Positions 48,757 to 56,787 of a stretch of DNA of 57,656 nt are shown here, one piece after another; within the stretch, counting starts at the first letter, position 1; each line of letters starts with the position of its first letter. The translations under genes were made by a program, and so were the position numbers. The stretch is from JAAYZQ01 sp034428935 (GTDB taxonomy: Bacteria > Chloroflexota > Anaerolineae > JAAYZQ01), in NCBI GenBank assembly GCA_034428935.1, contig DAOUHB010000192.1, positions 1 to 57,656 on the forward strand, written 5' to 3'. Below the pieces are notes generated by a model. It searched no databases, was not told where the DNA came from, and was given only the letters and a program-made list of their open reading frames with translations.

Positions 48757-50055
48757 ATGCGAAGACGGTTTCGTATCACATTTCTGATCTCTCTCGGTGT
48801 TGTGCTCGTGGCCATGATCTGGTTCGGGCTGAGCAGCAATGCCAGGATCACCGGCCTGCGCAACGTTCTCCACTACAACCTGGTCCAGCGTCTGGGCGGG
48901 CCGCGCGTCGGGGTCGGCGAGCAGCCGGGGTCGATTGCCGGCACGGTGGAGGACGAAAAGGGATTGCCCCTCGGCGGCGCCACCGTGCTCGTCGCCTCAC
49001 CCCTGGGCGACGTCTACAGCGCCGAGAGCGGCCCTGACGGCCGGTACCTCCTGGACGGCGTGCCGCCGGGGCGCTACGTGCCCGTCGCCGGCCGGCGCGC
49101 CTACGACGACGCCCTGCCCCAGACGTGCGTGGCCGGCCTGTGCTGGAAGGACGCCGTATCCGTCCGACCCGGCCGCCAGGCCCGCGGACCCGACCTGGCG
49201 CTGAAACCCCTCAATCCGCTCGAGATCACCCTGAACGACTCCCTGGTGGTCAGCGCCACCACCGAGGTCGAGAGCACCGCCCCGCTGCCCGGCAAGGCGC
49301 GGCGGACCCATTTCAGCTTCGAGCGGGCCGGGCTGCGGGTGAACGACTGCTGGCTCTACGAGCCCGTGGGCGGCGGGGCCTCGCTGCCCACGCTGCTCCT
49401 GGTGCTGCCCGGGCCGGTGATGGGTTGGGAGATCATCCCCGTGCCCTTTGCCAACCAGGGGTTCAGCGTCGTGGCCTGCTACCCCCTGCGCGGAACCGAC
49501 ATCGACGCCGACGCCGCCGACCTCCTGACCGCGCTGGAGTACGTGCGGCAGGGAAGGGTGCCCTCCGCCGCCGACACCGGGCGCCTGGGCCTCATTGCCG
49601 CCAGTTTCACCTCGCTGCACGCCTACCGCCTGCTGGCTTTGACCGGCGAGGTCGACGTCGCCCTGCTCCTGGGCGGCATGTCCGACGGATTTGCCTTCCG
49701 CCACGACATCGAAGCCGGCACCGCCCACGCCCGCGAGCCATTTGACCTGATCATCATCGCCCTGGGCCTGCCCAACAGCTCGCCCGAGCTGTACTACAAG
49801 TACAGCGCCATGTACCACCTGGAGGGCCTGCCGCCGCTGTGCATCCTACACGGCATCGACGACGAGCTGGTGCCCTTTAACCAGAGCGTGATGCTGGCCG
49901 AGGAGCTGGAGCAGCGGGGAATGGCATACGAGTTCTACTCCTACGAGGGCCTGAAGCACTATTTCTCCACCAGCGCCGACAACGCCACGACGCAGCAGAT
50001 GTTTCGGGATTCGCTGGATTGCTTGCGAAGAGGGTCAAACGCACCTGTGCACTGA
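48757..50055 (+). CDS. Membrane-anchored alpha/beta hydrolase with a carboxypeptidase-regulatory-like domain
   Basis: The 432-residue product has an N-terminal anchor or signal (RFRITFLISLGVVLVAMIWFG). A CarboxypepD_reg-type beta domain follows (about residues 65-130: GSIAGTVEDEKGLPLGGATV, SGPDGRYLLDGVPPGRYV). The C-terminal part is an S9/prolyl-oligopeptidase-like hydrolase. The candidate triad is Ser283 in IAASFTS (a nucleophile elbow with Ala replacing the first Gly), Asp368/369 in HGIDDELVPF and His401 in GLKHYF. It is probably a periplasmic or surface esterase or peptidase. The upstream site is weak, so the start rests on the anchor and promoter position. Confidence 0.8.
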   Translation: MRRRFRITFLISLGVVLVAMIWFGLSSNARITGLRNVLHYNLVQRLGGPRVGVGEQPGSIAGTVEDEKGLPLGGATVLVASPLGDVYSAESGPDGRYLLDGVPPGRYVPVAGRRAYDDALPQTCVAGLCWKDAVSVRPGRQARGPDLALKPLNPLEITLNDSLVVSATTEVESTAPLPGKARRTHFSFERAGLRVNDCWLYEPVGGGASLPTLLLVLPGPVMGWEIIPVPFANQGFSVVACYPLRGTDIDADAADLLTALEYVRQGRVPSAADTGRLGLIAASFTSLHAYRLLALTGEVDVALLLGGMSDGFAFRHDIEAGTAHAREPFDLIIIALGLPNSSPELYYKYSAMYHLEGLPPLCILHGIDDELVPFNQSVMLAEELEQRGMAYEFYSYEGLKHYFSTSADNATTQQMFRDSLDCLRRGSNAPVH

Positions 50056-50183
50056 CGAAAGGCATGGACAAGGATGAAGTCAACCGGGAAGTCAACAAGT
50101 GACTGTGCTCGGCCCTAACGCTCCAAGGCTTCTTCTGCCTCGTGCAAATCCGCGGGGAACTCGTCTCCGTGTCTCGCGCTCGC

Positions 50184-50212
50184 TTGACTTCGACTTGCGC
50201 GCATGCCATATT
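50184..50212 (+). promoter_or_regulatory. Promoter of the RelB/RelE-like pair
   Basis: TTGACT (50184-50189), 17 bases, CATATT (50207-50212). It lies about 53 bases before the antitoxin ATG. The 210-base gap between 50055 and 50266 otherwise shows only a doubled GGAAGTCAAC/AAGTCAACC motif near 50080-50098. Confidence 0.55.
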
Positions 50213-50265
50213 CAGGTGTAATGGGTGCGAGTGGTAAGAGTGCCTTGCCGGAAGGGAGTATCGAA

Positions 50266-50463
50266 ATGGCAAGTGAGCTGGTCGGGAAGGGTATACAGTT
50301 TCTTGTGGATGAATCGGGACAGCGCACCGCTGTTGTATTGAGCCTGGAGGAATGGGGCGAGCTGTGGGAAGATATTTACGACGTGCTCGTATCCGAGTCG
50401 CGCAAGGACGAGCCAACCGTTGATTGGGAAGAGTTGAAAGCAGAGCAGACACCTGAACGCTGA
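50266..50463 (+). CDS. Small antitoxin-like protein (RelB/Phd style)
   Basis: This 65-residue acidic protein begins MASELVGKGIQFLVDESGQ, then RTAVVLSLEEWGELWEDIYD and a charged tail with DEPTVDWEELKAEQ. The pattern 'VLSLEEWxxLWE(D/E)xYD' is usual for antitoxins paired with RelE/ParE toxins, the C-terminal acidic part wrapping the toxin. It precedes the toxin gene by six bases. An upstream in-frame start at 50203 would add 21 residues but has no ribosome-binding site. Confidence 0.75.
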   Translation: MASELVGKGIQFLVDESGQRTAVVLSLEEWGELWEDIYDVLVSESRKDEPTVDWEELKAEQTPER

Positions 50464-50469
50464 GATCTG

Positions 50470-50928
50470 ATGAGCTACACGGTTCAGTTCGCCGCGTCAG
50501 CAGCCAAGGAGTTTCGAGCCCTTCCAGCATCGGTCAAGGCGCGCGTGACGACAGCAATTGACGGCCTGGTAGATTATCCAAGGCCACCGGGCGTGTCCAA
50601 GCTCCAGGGGCACGAGCGTTTGTACCGGCTTCGTGCTGGACAGTATCGGGTGGTCTATGAAGTGAACGACGAGGCCCGTACCGTTAGGGTTACTCGAATT
50701 CGGCACAGAAGGGAAGTCGCCATTTCCAGGCAGGCTACCTGGTTGGCTTTCTCATTGTCGGCGTGGCCGCCGTTCGGGCCATTCTCTTCTATGAAGGTGG
50801 CTCGCGGCTGGTTGCCGTCGGCCTGCTGGCAGCCTATGGCCTGTTCTATGCGGCAGAGCCCCTGCTGCCGGCACGTGCGCGCTGGCTCCACATCGTCTAC
50901 TTGCCGCTACAGGCGGCCCTGGTGCTGA
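50470..50928 (+). CDS. RelE/ParE-type toxin with an abnormal C-terminal tail
   Basis: The first 83 residues are a normal RelE-family domain: YTVQFAASAAKEFRALPAS, LQGHERLYRLRAGQYRVVYEV and RVTRIRHRREV. Family members usually stop within a few residues of that last motif (typically ..RREVYR). Here the frame continues for 69 more residues, through DNA that encodes a histidine-kinase membrane fragment in another frame. The tail is therefore not native toxin sequence. The catalytic-side Arg residues are present, so the toxin might still work if the tail is tolerated. The antitoxin is intact directly upstream. Confidence 0.7.
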   Translation: MSYTVQFAASAAKEFRALPASVKARVTTAIDGLVDYPRPPGVSKLQGHERLYRLRAGQYRVVYEVNDEARTVRVTRIRHRREVAISRQATWLAFSLSAWPPFGPFSSMKVARGWLPSACWQPMACSMRQSPCCRHVRAGSTSSTCRYRRPWC

Positions 50929-51000
50929 CCCTGGGGAACCTGCGCCCCTTCCTGGACTTTGGCAATGCCCTCTATGTTCCGCTCAGCTTGCGGCGCCCTC
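50733..51000 (+). pseudogene. Membrane-region relic of a sensor histidine kinase
   Basis: In the +1-shifted frame the DNA reads GYLVGFLIVGVAAVRAILF, then LLAAYGLFYAAEPLLPARAR and LPLQAALVLTLGNLRPFLDF before ALYVPLSL. Several kinases of Chloroflexota carry such an N-terminal multi-span sensor (Pxx-D-F-x-x-L-(F/Y)-(V/I)-PLS). There is no proper start, and the kinase core is missing before the response regulator at 51209. The left junction is within the end of the toxin gene near 50719-50732. A short Leu-rich tail (ALAQLRSLIAQLHPP) near 50997-51040 in another frame may be a further remnant. Confidence 0.6.
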
Positions 51001-51131
51001 GCGCAGTTGCGCTCGCTGATTGCCCAGTTGCATCCACCCGAGAGTCCGAGGTACAACTCTGGTCGTACGACCGGAGACGGAGTACGTCCCTCCCCGGATA
51101 GAGAATAAGAATACACCTTCTTGTATGCTCG

Positions 51132-51168
51132 AATCCCATCCGGCGCCCGATGCGCGCCGGGTGGGATT
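51132..51168. terminator. 15-bp stem-loop ahead of the receiver gene
   Basis: AATCCCATCCGGCGC (51132-51146) pairs with GCGCCGGGTGGGATT (51154-51168) with one G-T-type mismatch and a 7-base loop. It would end read-through from the toxin/kinase-relic region or act as a regulatory element, as it covers the expected -35 position of the next promoter. Confidence 0.6.
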
Positions 51169-51172
51169 TCTA

Positions 51173-51178
51173 TATAAT
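51173..51178 (+). promoter_or_regulatory. -10 box of the receiver gene
   Basis: There is a perfect TATAAT (within TATATAATGG) right after the stem-loop. The -35 region falls in the loop and right arm of that hairpin and has no consensus match, so regulation through the inverted repeat is plausible. The start codon ATG 51209 lies about 30 bases downstream, after GGGAGGT. Confidence 0.55.
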
Positions 51179-51208
51179 GGGGGCGTGCCAAAGGGAGGTG
51201 TGCCGCCA

Positions 51209-51655
51209 ATGACTCGTGACAAGGCAGGGACAGGAGAACCGACCAGGCGGCGGCTGCTGATCGCCGACGACAATGAGCAGGTGCGCCACGAACTGCGCAC
51301 GCTCTTGCCCCTGGCCGGCAACGTCGAGATCGTGGGCGAGGCGGCGGACGGCCGGGAAGCCATCCGCCTGGTCCGGGCTCTCCGGCCGCAGGTCGTATTG
51401 ATGGACCTGGAAATGCCGGGGATGGATGGCTACGAAGCAACACGCCGGATCAAGGCCGCCTTTTCCTCCTGCCGCGTGGTCGCACTCACCATCCACGGCG
51501 ACGAGACGGCGCGTCAGAAGGCCGGCCGGTGCGGGATAGACGTCTTCCTGGTCAAAGGGACCGATGTCGAAAGCCTGATGGACGCGATTCTGGGTGATCC
51601 GCCAGGGCCTGGTGATGGGGGGATCCCTGGCACCTCTGCCTGCCGGTGTCCATGA
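51209..51655 (+). CDS. Receiver-only response regulator (NarL-type receiver, no output domain)
   Basis: The 148-residue protein has a full receiver: LLIADDNEQVRHELRTLL, phospho-acceptor Asp66 in VVLMDLEMPGMDG, the switch Thr in VVALTIHG and the conserved Lys in FLVKGTD. After the last receiver helix only about 20 Gly/Pro/Ser residues follow, not a helix-turn-helix. The partner kinase next door is a relic. It may act by protein interaction, or be the truncated remainder of a LuxR-type regulator. Confidence 0.82.
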   Translation: MTRDKAGTGEPTRRRLLIADDNEQVRHELRTLLPLAGNVEIVGEAADGREAIRLVRALRPQVVLMDLEMPGMDGYEATRRIKAAFSSCRVVALTIHGDETARQKAGRCGIDVFLVKGTDVESLMDAILGDPPGPGDGGIPGTSACRCP

Positions 51656-51677
51656 ACCCTATCGAGGAGAAGGAAAA

Positions 51678-52859
51678 ATGGCGAAAAAACCATCTACGAG
51701 GCTGTACTACCTGGACTGGCTGCGCGTGCTGGCCATCCTGACCGTCTTTTTCTATCACACGACGCGGTTTTTCAACAGCGAAGCCTGGCACGTCAAGAAC
51801 CCCACCACCTACCTGGTGATGGATGTTCTGGAAACGACCCTGGCCAATTGGATCATGGCCTTGATCTTTGCCATCTCGGGTGCCAGCCTGTTCTTTGCCC
51901 TCGACAAGGGTGGTGTGGCCAGGTTCGTCAAGGACAAGGTACTGCGCCTGGTCGTGCCGCTGGTGACGATGGGGATCGTCACATTCGGTGTGATCCAGGT
52001 GTACCTGGATCGCCTGTCGCACGGTGAGTTCAGCGGCACATTGTTCCAATTCATCCCGCACTACTTTCAGCCTGGCAACGTCGAGTGGACAGGAGTCCAC
52101 CTCTGGTACCTGGAAATGCTCTTTATCTTCTGCCTGATCTTTCTGCCGGTCTTTCTGTGGCTCAAGCGCGGGTCCGGCCGGCGGGTCATGGCCAGACTGG
52201 GCGACGCTCTCACTTCGCCGGGAGCGATCTATCTCCTGGCGCTGCCCACCATCCTGTGCCTTGTCCTCACCAGAAGTGACAGCTTCCTGGGCAATACGTC
52301 CTGGGGCGGCGGCAGCATCCTCAGCCACGCCACCTTTTTCCTGTCCGGGTTCCTGATCGTCTCGAACGAGGGACTGCAGAGGAACATTCAGCGCTTCCGC
52401 TGGCTTTCCCTGGTTGTCGTCGCGATCCTTATGGTCACGCTCTTTGGCCTGCTCCTGGCCATCGGCGAGCCTGCCGCCGGGACGCTGCTCAGCAGCCTGG
52501 GCCGCGCCCTGTGGGGCCTGTGGTCGTGGTCCTGGGTTCTGGCCATCCTGGGGTTCGGCATGGAGCACCTCGACGTTAACAAACCCTTCCTGTCCTACGC
52601 CAACGAGGCCGTCTTGCCTTTTTACATTCTGCATCATCCTGTGCTACTGTCCGTGGGGTACCTGGTCGTACAATGGGCCCTTCCCGTCTCGGTCAAGTTC
52701 GCCATCATCGACGCCATCTCGTTCGCCATCATCATGGTCCTCTACGAGTTGCTGGTGCGACGCGTGAACGTGCTGCGCGTGTTGTTCGGGATGAAACTGA
52801 GGGCCAGGGGCGCGACTGTACAGCCTGCGGAAATCACACCCGCATTGACAGAGCCCTGA
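51678..52859 (+). CDS. Acyltransferase-3 family integral membrane protein
   Basis: This 393-residue protein starts after GAGGAGAAGG. It has the family N-terminus RLYYLDWLRVLAILTVFFYH with the conserved His of acyltransferase_3, about ten spans, and YILHHPVLLSVGYLVVQ near the end. Members transfer acyl groups from acyl-CoA to sugars or glycans across the membrane (OpgC/OafA relatives). It begins 22 bases after the receiver gene and is probably co-transcribed. The acceptor is unknown. Confidence 0.85.
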   Translation: MAKKPSTRLYYLDWLRVLAILTVFFYHTTRFFNSEAWHVKNPTTYLVMDVLETTLANWIMALIFAISGASLFFALDKGGVARFVKDKVLRLVVPLVTMGIVTFGVIQVYLDRLSHGEFSGTLFQFIPHYFQPGNVEWTGVHLWYLEMLFIFCLIFLPVFLWLKRGSGRRVMARLGDALTSPGAIYLLALPTILCLVLTRSDSFLGNTSWGGGSILSHATFFLSGFLIVSNEGLQRNIQRFRWLSLVVVAILMVTLFGLLLAIGEPAAGTLLSSLGRALWGLWSWSWVLAILGFGMEHLDVNKPFLSYANEAVLPFYILHHPVLLSVGYLVVQWALPVSVKFAIIDAISFAIIMVLYELLVRRVNVLRVLFGMKLRARGATVQPAEITPALTEP

Positions 52860-52901
52860 GAGGGCAAAGAGGAGCGTGAAGCCGAGGGCGACCTGGCTCC
52901 A

Positions 52902-52930
52902 CACTCTTGTGCGTGGGCGCACTCTCGTGC
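52902..52930. repeat. Direct repeat CACTCTYGTGC, period 18
   Basis: CACTCTTGTGC (52902-52912) and CACTCTCGTGC (52920-52930) are separated by GTGGGCG. They lie in the 285-base gap between the acyltransferase and GNAT genes. On the opposite strand the gap has a short open frame reading LERYNEITIGLKAFIAAPICV that I do not recognise. The rest of the gap holds the GNAT promoter. Confidence 0.45.
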
Positions 52931-53060
52931 AGGCACGCAAATCGGTGCGGCGATAAATGCCTTGAGTCCGATGGTGATCTCATTATACCGCTCCAGGTGA
53001 AGGACGGGCATGACTTTGGTCAGGCAAGCAATGCCCCCAACCCGGGACGAGCTACTCCTC

Positions 53061-53089
53061 TTGTGCTTGGAAGCAGGCGGCAGTATAAT
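53061..53089 (+). promoter_or_regulatory. Promoter of the GNAT gene
   Basis: TTGTGC (53061-53066), 17 bases, perfect TATAAT (53084-53089), with a leader of about 50 bases. Confidence 0.7.
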
Positions 53090-53144
53090 GGCTCCTGCGG
53101 CGCTTTTCGTGCAGTAGAGGCAGCGCGATAGGAGGCGATGAACG

Positions 53145-53654
53145 ATGGCACTCGAAACGGTGACGATCGAGGAGTGGGACGAAAACCACCCGCGCTGGAA
53201 AGAGTTCCTGCGCTGCCTTGAAGAGGTTGCGCCCGACCAGGTTCCCTTTGTGCTGGGGGACTACTATCGCGCCTATCCCTGCACGCTGCTGGTAGCGCTG
53301 GTGAACGGCGAGGTGACGGGTTTTCTGCGCTTTGCGGTGCAGCCCATCGGCCCGGAGGCCGGGTGCCCGGCGCTCTACCTGGACGCCGTGCCCCTACACG
53401 AGGCCAAGATCCACGTGTTCGCCGTGAGTGAGGCGTACCGCAACCGGGGCATCGGCACGCGCCTGCAAAAACAGGCCATCCGCCGGGCGCGCCACTTGGG
53501 ATGCTATCAACTGGCGTCCTACAGCAGTTATGGCCGCGACGCGAATTATCACGTCAAACTGTCACTGGGTTTCGCGGCCCAGCCCGAGGTGCACGGCGAC
53601 AATGACCAGGGCTGCTACTTTCTCATGCCTCTGCGGCTGCCAGACGTGGACTGA
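53145..53654 (+). CDS. GNAT-family N-acetyltransferase
   Basis: The 169-residue protein starts after AGGAGG. The acetyl-CoA-binding motif A is FAVSEAYRNRGIGTRLQKQAI (about residues 92-112, R-x-x-G-x-G). It is followed by ARHLGCYQLASYSSYGRDANYHVKLSLGF, the usual beta-bulge end of the fold. The substrate is not predictable. It is monocistronic. The 147 bases after its stop show no gene that I can support. Confidence 0.82.
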   Translation: MALETVTIEEWDENHPRWKEFLRCLEEVAPDQVPFVLGDYYRAYPCTLLVALVNGEVTGFLRFAVQPIGPEAGCPALYLDAVPLHEAKIHVFAVSEAYRNRGIGTRLQKQAIRRARHLGCYQLASYSSYGRDANYHVKLSLGFAAQPEVHGDNDQGCYFLMPLRLPDVD

Positions 53655-53801
53655 CGCGAGCCGCGAAGGCAAGAAAAGCCAGGTTAGGCAACGAGTAGCG
53701 CCGCGGAAGAGGGGGCTAGACCTTCGACTGGGTGTTGGTCTCCTGTGCCAGACCATCAGGTTGACCGAGGCACTGAAGCGGCGGGACATGCCCCGCGGGT
53801 T

Positions 53802-55049
53802 CTACTCCGCTGGCAGCCGTCCAACCCAGCCAAGAACCCGCGTGCCGCCGGGCACCGCCAGTTTGTAGATGATGCTGCCAGAGTCGGGGGCGACGAGCTG
53901 CACGCCGTGCCGGGCGCTGATGGGATCCATCACAGACAAGGCCACCGCCAGGTCGTCGGCCGTCCAGCCGAGGATCGCGCACTCGGCGCCGGCGGACAAA
54001 GGCACGCTTGACGTCGTGCCCGTTTCCAGGTGGAACGCCTCCAGGTGGGTCACCGGGCTCACGTCGAGCGCCGGCATCCCCTCCCGGCGAATGTAGGCCA
54101 ACCGGCGGGCGTCGCACGACCAGCGGAGGTCTGTCAGATGCCTGCCCTGCAGCTCTGCCACCGGCCTTGGAGCCTCGGCCGACGGCCCCTCTCCCGATGC
54201 CTCTTCCCCCAGGAAGGGATAGATCACGAGCGAGCCCAGGCCGGCCTCCGGATGCGCGTAACTGACGGCAAGCCACGCCAGGTCAGGCGAGGGTGCCAGC
54301 GAGACGATGTGCTCAGCCTGCGGCAGGCTCAACTCCCTGGCCCTCTTGCCGATCCTGAGCAGGTCGTAGATCCAGATGGCGGAATACCGCTGGGTCCCGC
54401 CGGCAGGGGCGACGACCAGGTATCCCGCGTCCCGGCCCCCTCCCAGGATGGCGAGGTTGGCGAACCCTGTCCGGGGCGGGATGGGGGCAGACGCCGGTGG
54501 AGTGGGCGTCGGTCCGGGCGGGTGGGCAACGACCGTATCCAGGCGGGTCTGCCACGAACCGTCGGTAATGCTCAGCTCCACGAACCGCGAGCCGTCCGGT
54601 TCTCGCCAGGCCACCGCGTAGGCGAGGGTGGCGCCATCGGCCAACCAACCCAGAGCCAGATCCTGGTCCGAACGCTGTCCAACGTTCACCAGGTCCCGCG
54701 TCGCTCCCGTTGGCAGGTCCAGCACACCGATGGTCGCGCCATGGACGTAGGCCAGGTAACCGGGGCTCAGGGCCAGGTGCCCCGCATCGGGCGGGATCGC
54801 GCCGACGGGCTGTTCGCCTTCCTTTGCCAGCCGGTAGACCGTCCCATCTCGGAGGTAGATCAAACCTGCATCGCCCTCCTGCTGCGACAGCCCTGCTGCG
54901 GTTGGCGCGCTCGTGGGCGACTCGGGACGTGGCGTCAATCCGGCCGAAGGGGAGACGGCCGGCTCCACGCCGACCTCCAGGATCGGCCGGCACGCCACCA
55001 GGGCCGACAGCAGGACACCGCCCAATACAAAGAGCCTGTAAAGTCTCAT
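53802..55049 (-). CDS. Lipoprotein with a beta-propeller-like (TolB/WD40-type) fold
   Basis: This 415-residue protein has a lipoprotein signal MRLYRLFVLGGVLLSALVAC (Cys20) and a Ser/Thr/Pro linker. Repeated blade-like segments follow (GLIYLRDGTVYRLA, LALSPGYLAYVHG, LAPSPDLAWLAVSY, LRWSCDARRLAYIRREG, AILGWTADDLAVALSV). Such propellers often bind proteins or ligands outside the membrane. GGAG lies seven bases before the ATG. It is the last gene of an operon after the histidine kinase (34-base gap). Its last about 60 residues resemble those of the operon's first lipoprotein. Confidence 0.75.
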   Translation of the reverse strand: MRLYRLFVLGGVLLSALVACRPILEVGVEPAVSPSAGLTPRPESPTSAPTAAGLSQQEGDAGLIYLRDGTVYRLAKEGEQPVGAIPPDAGHLALSPGYLAYVHGATIGVLDLPTGATRDLVNVGQRSDQDLALGWLADGATLAYAVAWREPDGSRFVELSITDGSWQTRLDTVVAHPPGPTPTPPASAPIPPRTGFANLAILGGGRDAGYLVVAPAGGTQRYSAIWIYDLLRIGKRARELSLPQAEHIVSLAPSPDLAWLAVSYAHPEAGLGSLVIYPFLGEEASGEGPSAEAPRPVAELQGRHLTDLRWSCDARRLAYIRREGMPALDVSPVTHLEAFHLETGTTSSVPLSAGAECAILGWTADDLAVALSVMDPISARHGVQLVAPDSGSIIYKLAVPGGTRVLGWVGRLPAE

Positions 55050-55083
55050 GCTTTCGCTCCAGAGTCTGTGCGACTACCCCGCG

Positions 55084-55980
55084 TCAGCGGGCAACCGGGA
55101 GGCGCAGCGCCACGACCGTACCCTGTCCCGGCCGGCTGCGGATGGTCAGCGTGCCTCGGTGGCGGTCGACGATGGCCTGCACCAATGCCAGTCCCAGCCC
55201 GCTGCCTTCGATGCCCCTGGCGCTGCGCCCCCGGTACAACTCCTCGCCCAGGTGTGGGATCTCGTCCGGGTCAATCCCGGGCCCGGTGTCGGCCACTTCT
55301 ACCACCACGTTCGATCCATCCTCGAAGGCGCGCAACTCGATGGTGGCCTGGGGACCCGAGAATTTGCAGGCATTGTCCACCAGGTTGTGCAGCGCCAGGA
55401 AGAGGAGATCCCGATCGCCCAACACCTTGGGCAGAGGCCAGGGCGCCCGCGGCAGGATGACCTGCAACGACCGGCCGGTCGCCTCCAGGTGTTCCCGCGG
55501 CGTGTCCGTCAACTCGGCAACCACTTCCGACAGGTCGACTGCCGTACCGTCCAGCGGCTGCGTTTCCAGATCCGCCAGTTTTCGCAGATCCGCACTCAGT
55601 CGGGCCAGGCGATTCACCTGGACGCGCACGCTGCCCAGGATCGCGCCGTCCACGCCTTCGTCCAGATTGGCGAGGCCGGCGCGGATGGCTGTTATGGGAT
55701 TCTTGAGCTCGTGGTCCAGGCGACGCAGAAACCGCCGGTGGGCATCCGCCTGTTCCTGTCGCAGGCAGGCCAGGCGGCCCGCCTCACGGCGGTCCCGGCG
55801 CACCGCCACGGCCACGGCACATCCCCAGGCCAGGGTGGCGGCCAGCCCCAACAGCAGCAGCACCGTGCCCAGGTCGGCGCGCAAGGTAAGCACCGGGTTG
55901 GACCAGGGTCCGTACTGCAGCAAAAGAGCGAGACCCAGGCCGATAACCAGGGGGAGCAAGGCCGGCAGGTATCTTCTCAC
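55084..55980 (-). CDS. Sensor histidine kinase with a short two-span sensor
   Basis: This 298-residue kinase starts at GTG 55980 overlapping the regulator's stop (GTGA). It has two spans (LLPLVIGLGLALLLQYG and LGTVLLLLGLAATLAWGCAVAV) with almost no loop, then the H-box LDHELKNPITAIR (His90), N-box LHNLVDNACKFS, G1 DTGPGI and G2 GSGLGLALV. With so little outside the membrane it probably senses membrane state or a partner, for which the flanking lipoproteins are obvious candidates. Confidence 0.9.
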   Translation of the reverse strand: MRRYLPALLPLVIGLGLALLLQYGPWSNPVLTLRADLGTVLLLLGLAATLAWGCAVAVAVRRDRREAGRLACLRQEQADAHRRFLRRLDHELKNPITAIRAGLANLDEGVDGAILGSVRVQVNRLARLSADLRKLADLETQPLDGTAVDLSEVVAELTDTPREHLEATGRSLQVILPRAPWPLPKVLGDRDLLFLALHNLVDNACKFSGPQATIELRAFEDGSNVVVEVADTGPGIDPDEIPHLGEELYRGRSARGIEGSGLGLALVQAIVDRHRGTLTIRSRPGQGTVVALRLPVAR

Positions 55981-56699
55981 GTCGCCACCTCCACCTGTCC
56001 AACGAACCGGTACCCCTGGCCGATGACGGTCTCGACTAAGCGGGGCCGGTCCGGGTCATCGCCCAGGAGCCGGCGCAGCTCGGCGATGCGCGAGTCCACC
56101 GCCCTGCTCGCGGCCGGGTAATCCCAGCCCCACACGGCATCGAGCAACCGCTCGCGGTCCAGGACCTCGTCCGGGTGGAGCATGAGGTACTCGAGGAGGG
56201 CGATGGATTTGGCCGTCAAGGGTACTTCCCGGCCTTTGAGAAAGACACGCCGGGCCCGACGATCGAGGAGCAACTGCCCGCAAACGAGGCGGCTGCCGCT
56301 GGCCAGTGAGGGGGCACCGCGCCGGCTGCGGCGCAGCACTGCACGGATGCGGGCTGCCAGCTCGTACGGCTCGAAGGGCTTGTTCAGATAGTCGTCGGCG
56401 CCCTCGTCCAGGGCCATGGCCCGTTCGCCGGGCGAGCCAATCTTGGTCAGGAGGATCACGGGCGTCCAGTTGCTGGCCTGCCGCAGGCGACGCAGCATCT
56501 CACGCCCGTCGAGCTGCGGCATCAGGACGTCGAGGACGATGAGGTCAACCGCCAACTCGTCAACCAGCCGCAGCGCCTCGGCCCCGTCGCTCGCCACGGT
56601 GACGGCAAACCCGGCTCGCTCGAGAAAGGGCGCCAACTGCGCAGTGATCGCCTCCTCGTCATCGACCAACAGGATGTGCGCCGCACCTTTTTCGTTCAC
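55977..56699 (-). CDS. OmpR/PhoB-type response regulator
   Basis: This 240-residue protein starts at GTG 56699 (GGAG just upstream); longer readings are not family-like. Receiver: HILLVDDEEA, phospho-acceptor Asp57 in LIVLDVLMPQLDG, switch Thr in VILLTK, Lys in DDYLNKPFEPYEL. The winged-helix output domain has VFLKGREVPLTAKSIALLEYLMLHPDEV, AVDSRIAELRRLLGDD and LVETVIGQGYRFV. It is cognate to the kinase encoded directly after it. Confidence 0.92.
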   Translation of the reverse strand: MNEKGAAHILLVDDEEAITAQLAPFLERAGFAVTVASDGAEALRLVDELAVDLIVLDVLMPQLDGREMLRRLRQASNWTPVILLTKIGSPGERAMALDEGADDYLNKPFEPYELAARIRAVLRRSRRGAPSLASGSRLVCGQLLLDRRARRVFLKGREVPLTAKSIALLEYLMLHPDEVLDRERLLDAVWGWDYPAASRAVDSRIAELRRLLGDDPDRPRLVETVIGQGYRFVGQVEVAT

Positions 56700-56787
56700 T
56701 TGCTCCAGCTCCTGATCTGCACTTCCCTGGGCTCCCTCGCGAGGCCTTTGCCCCCTTGCCGTCCCTCTGAGCCGCAATTCCTGTGCG

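Noticed and set aside
50115..50190. C-terminal gene fragment on the minus strand (reads ARHGDEFPADLHEAEEALER, stop)
   Set aside because: It reads like the end of a protein, but at about 20 residues there is no identifiable family and the frame upstream overlaps the antitoxin gene.
51209..51655. LuxR-type DNA-binding regulator
   Set aside because: The sequence ends about 20 residues after the receiver without any helix-turn-helix.
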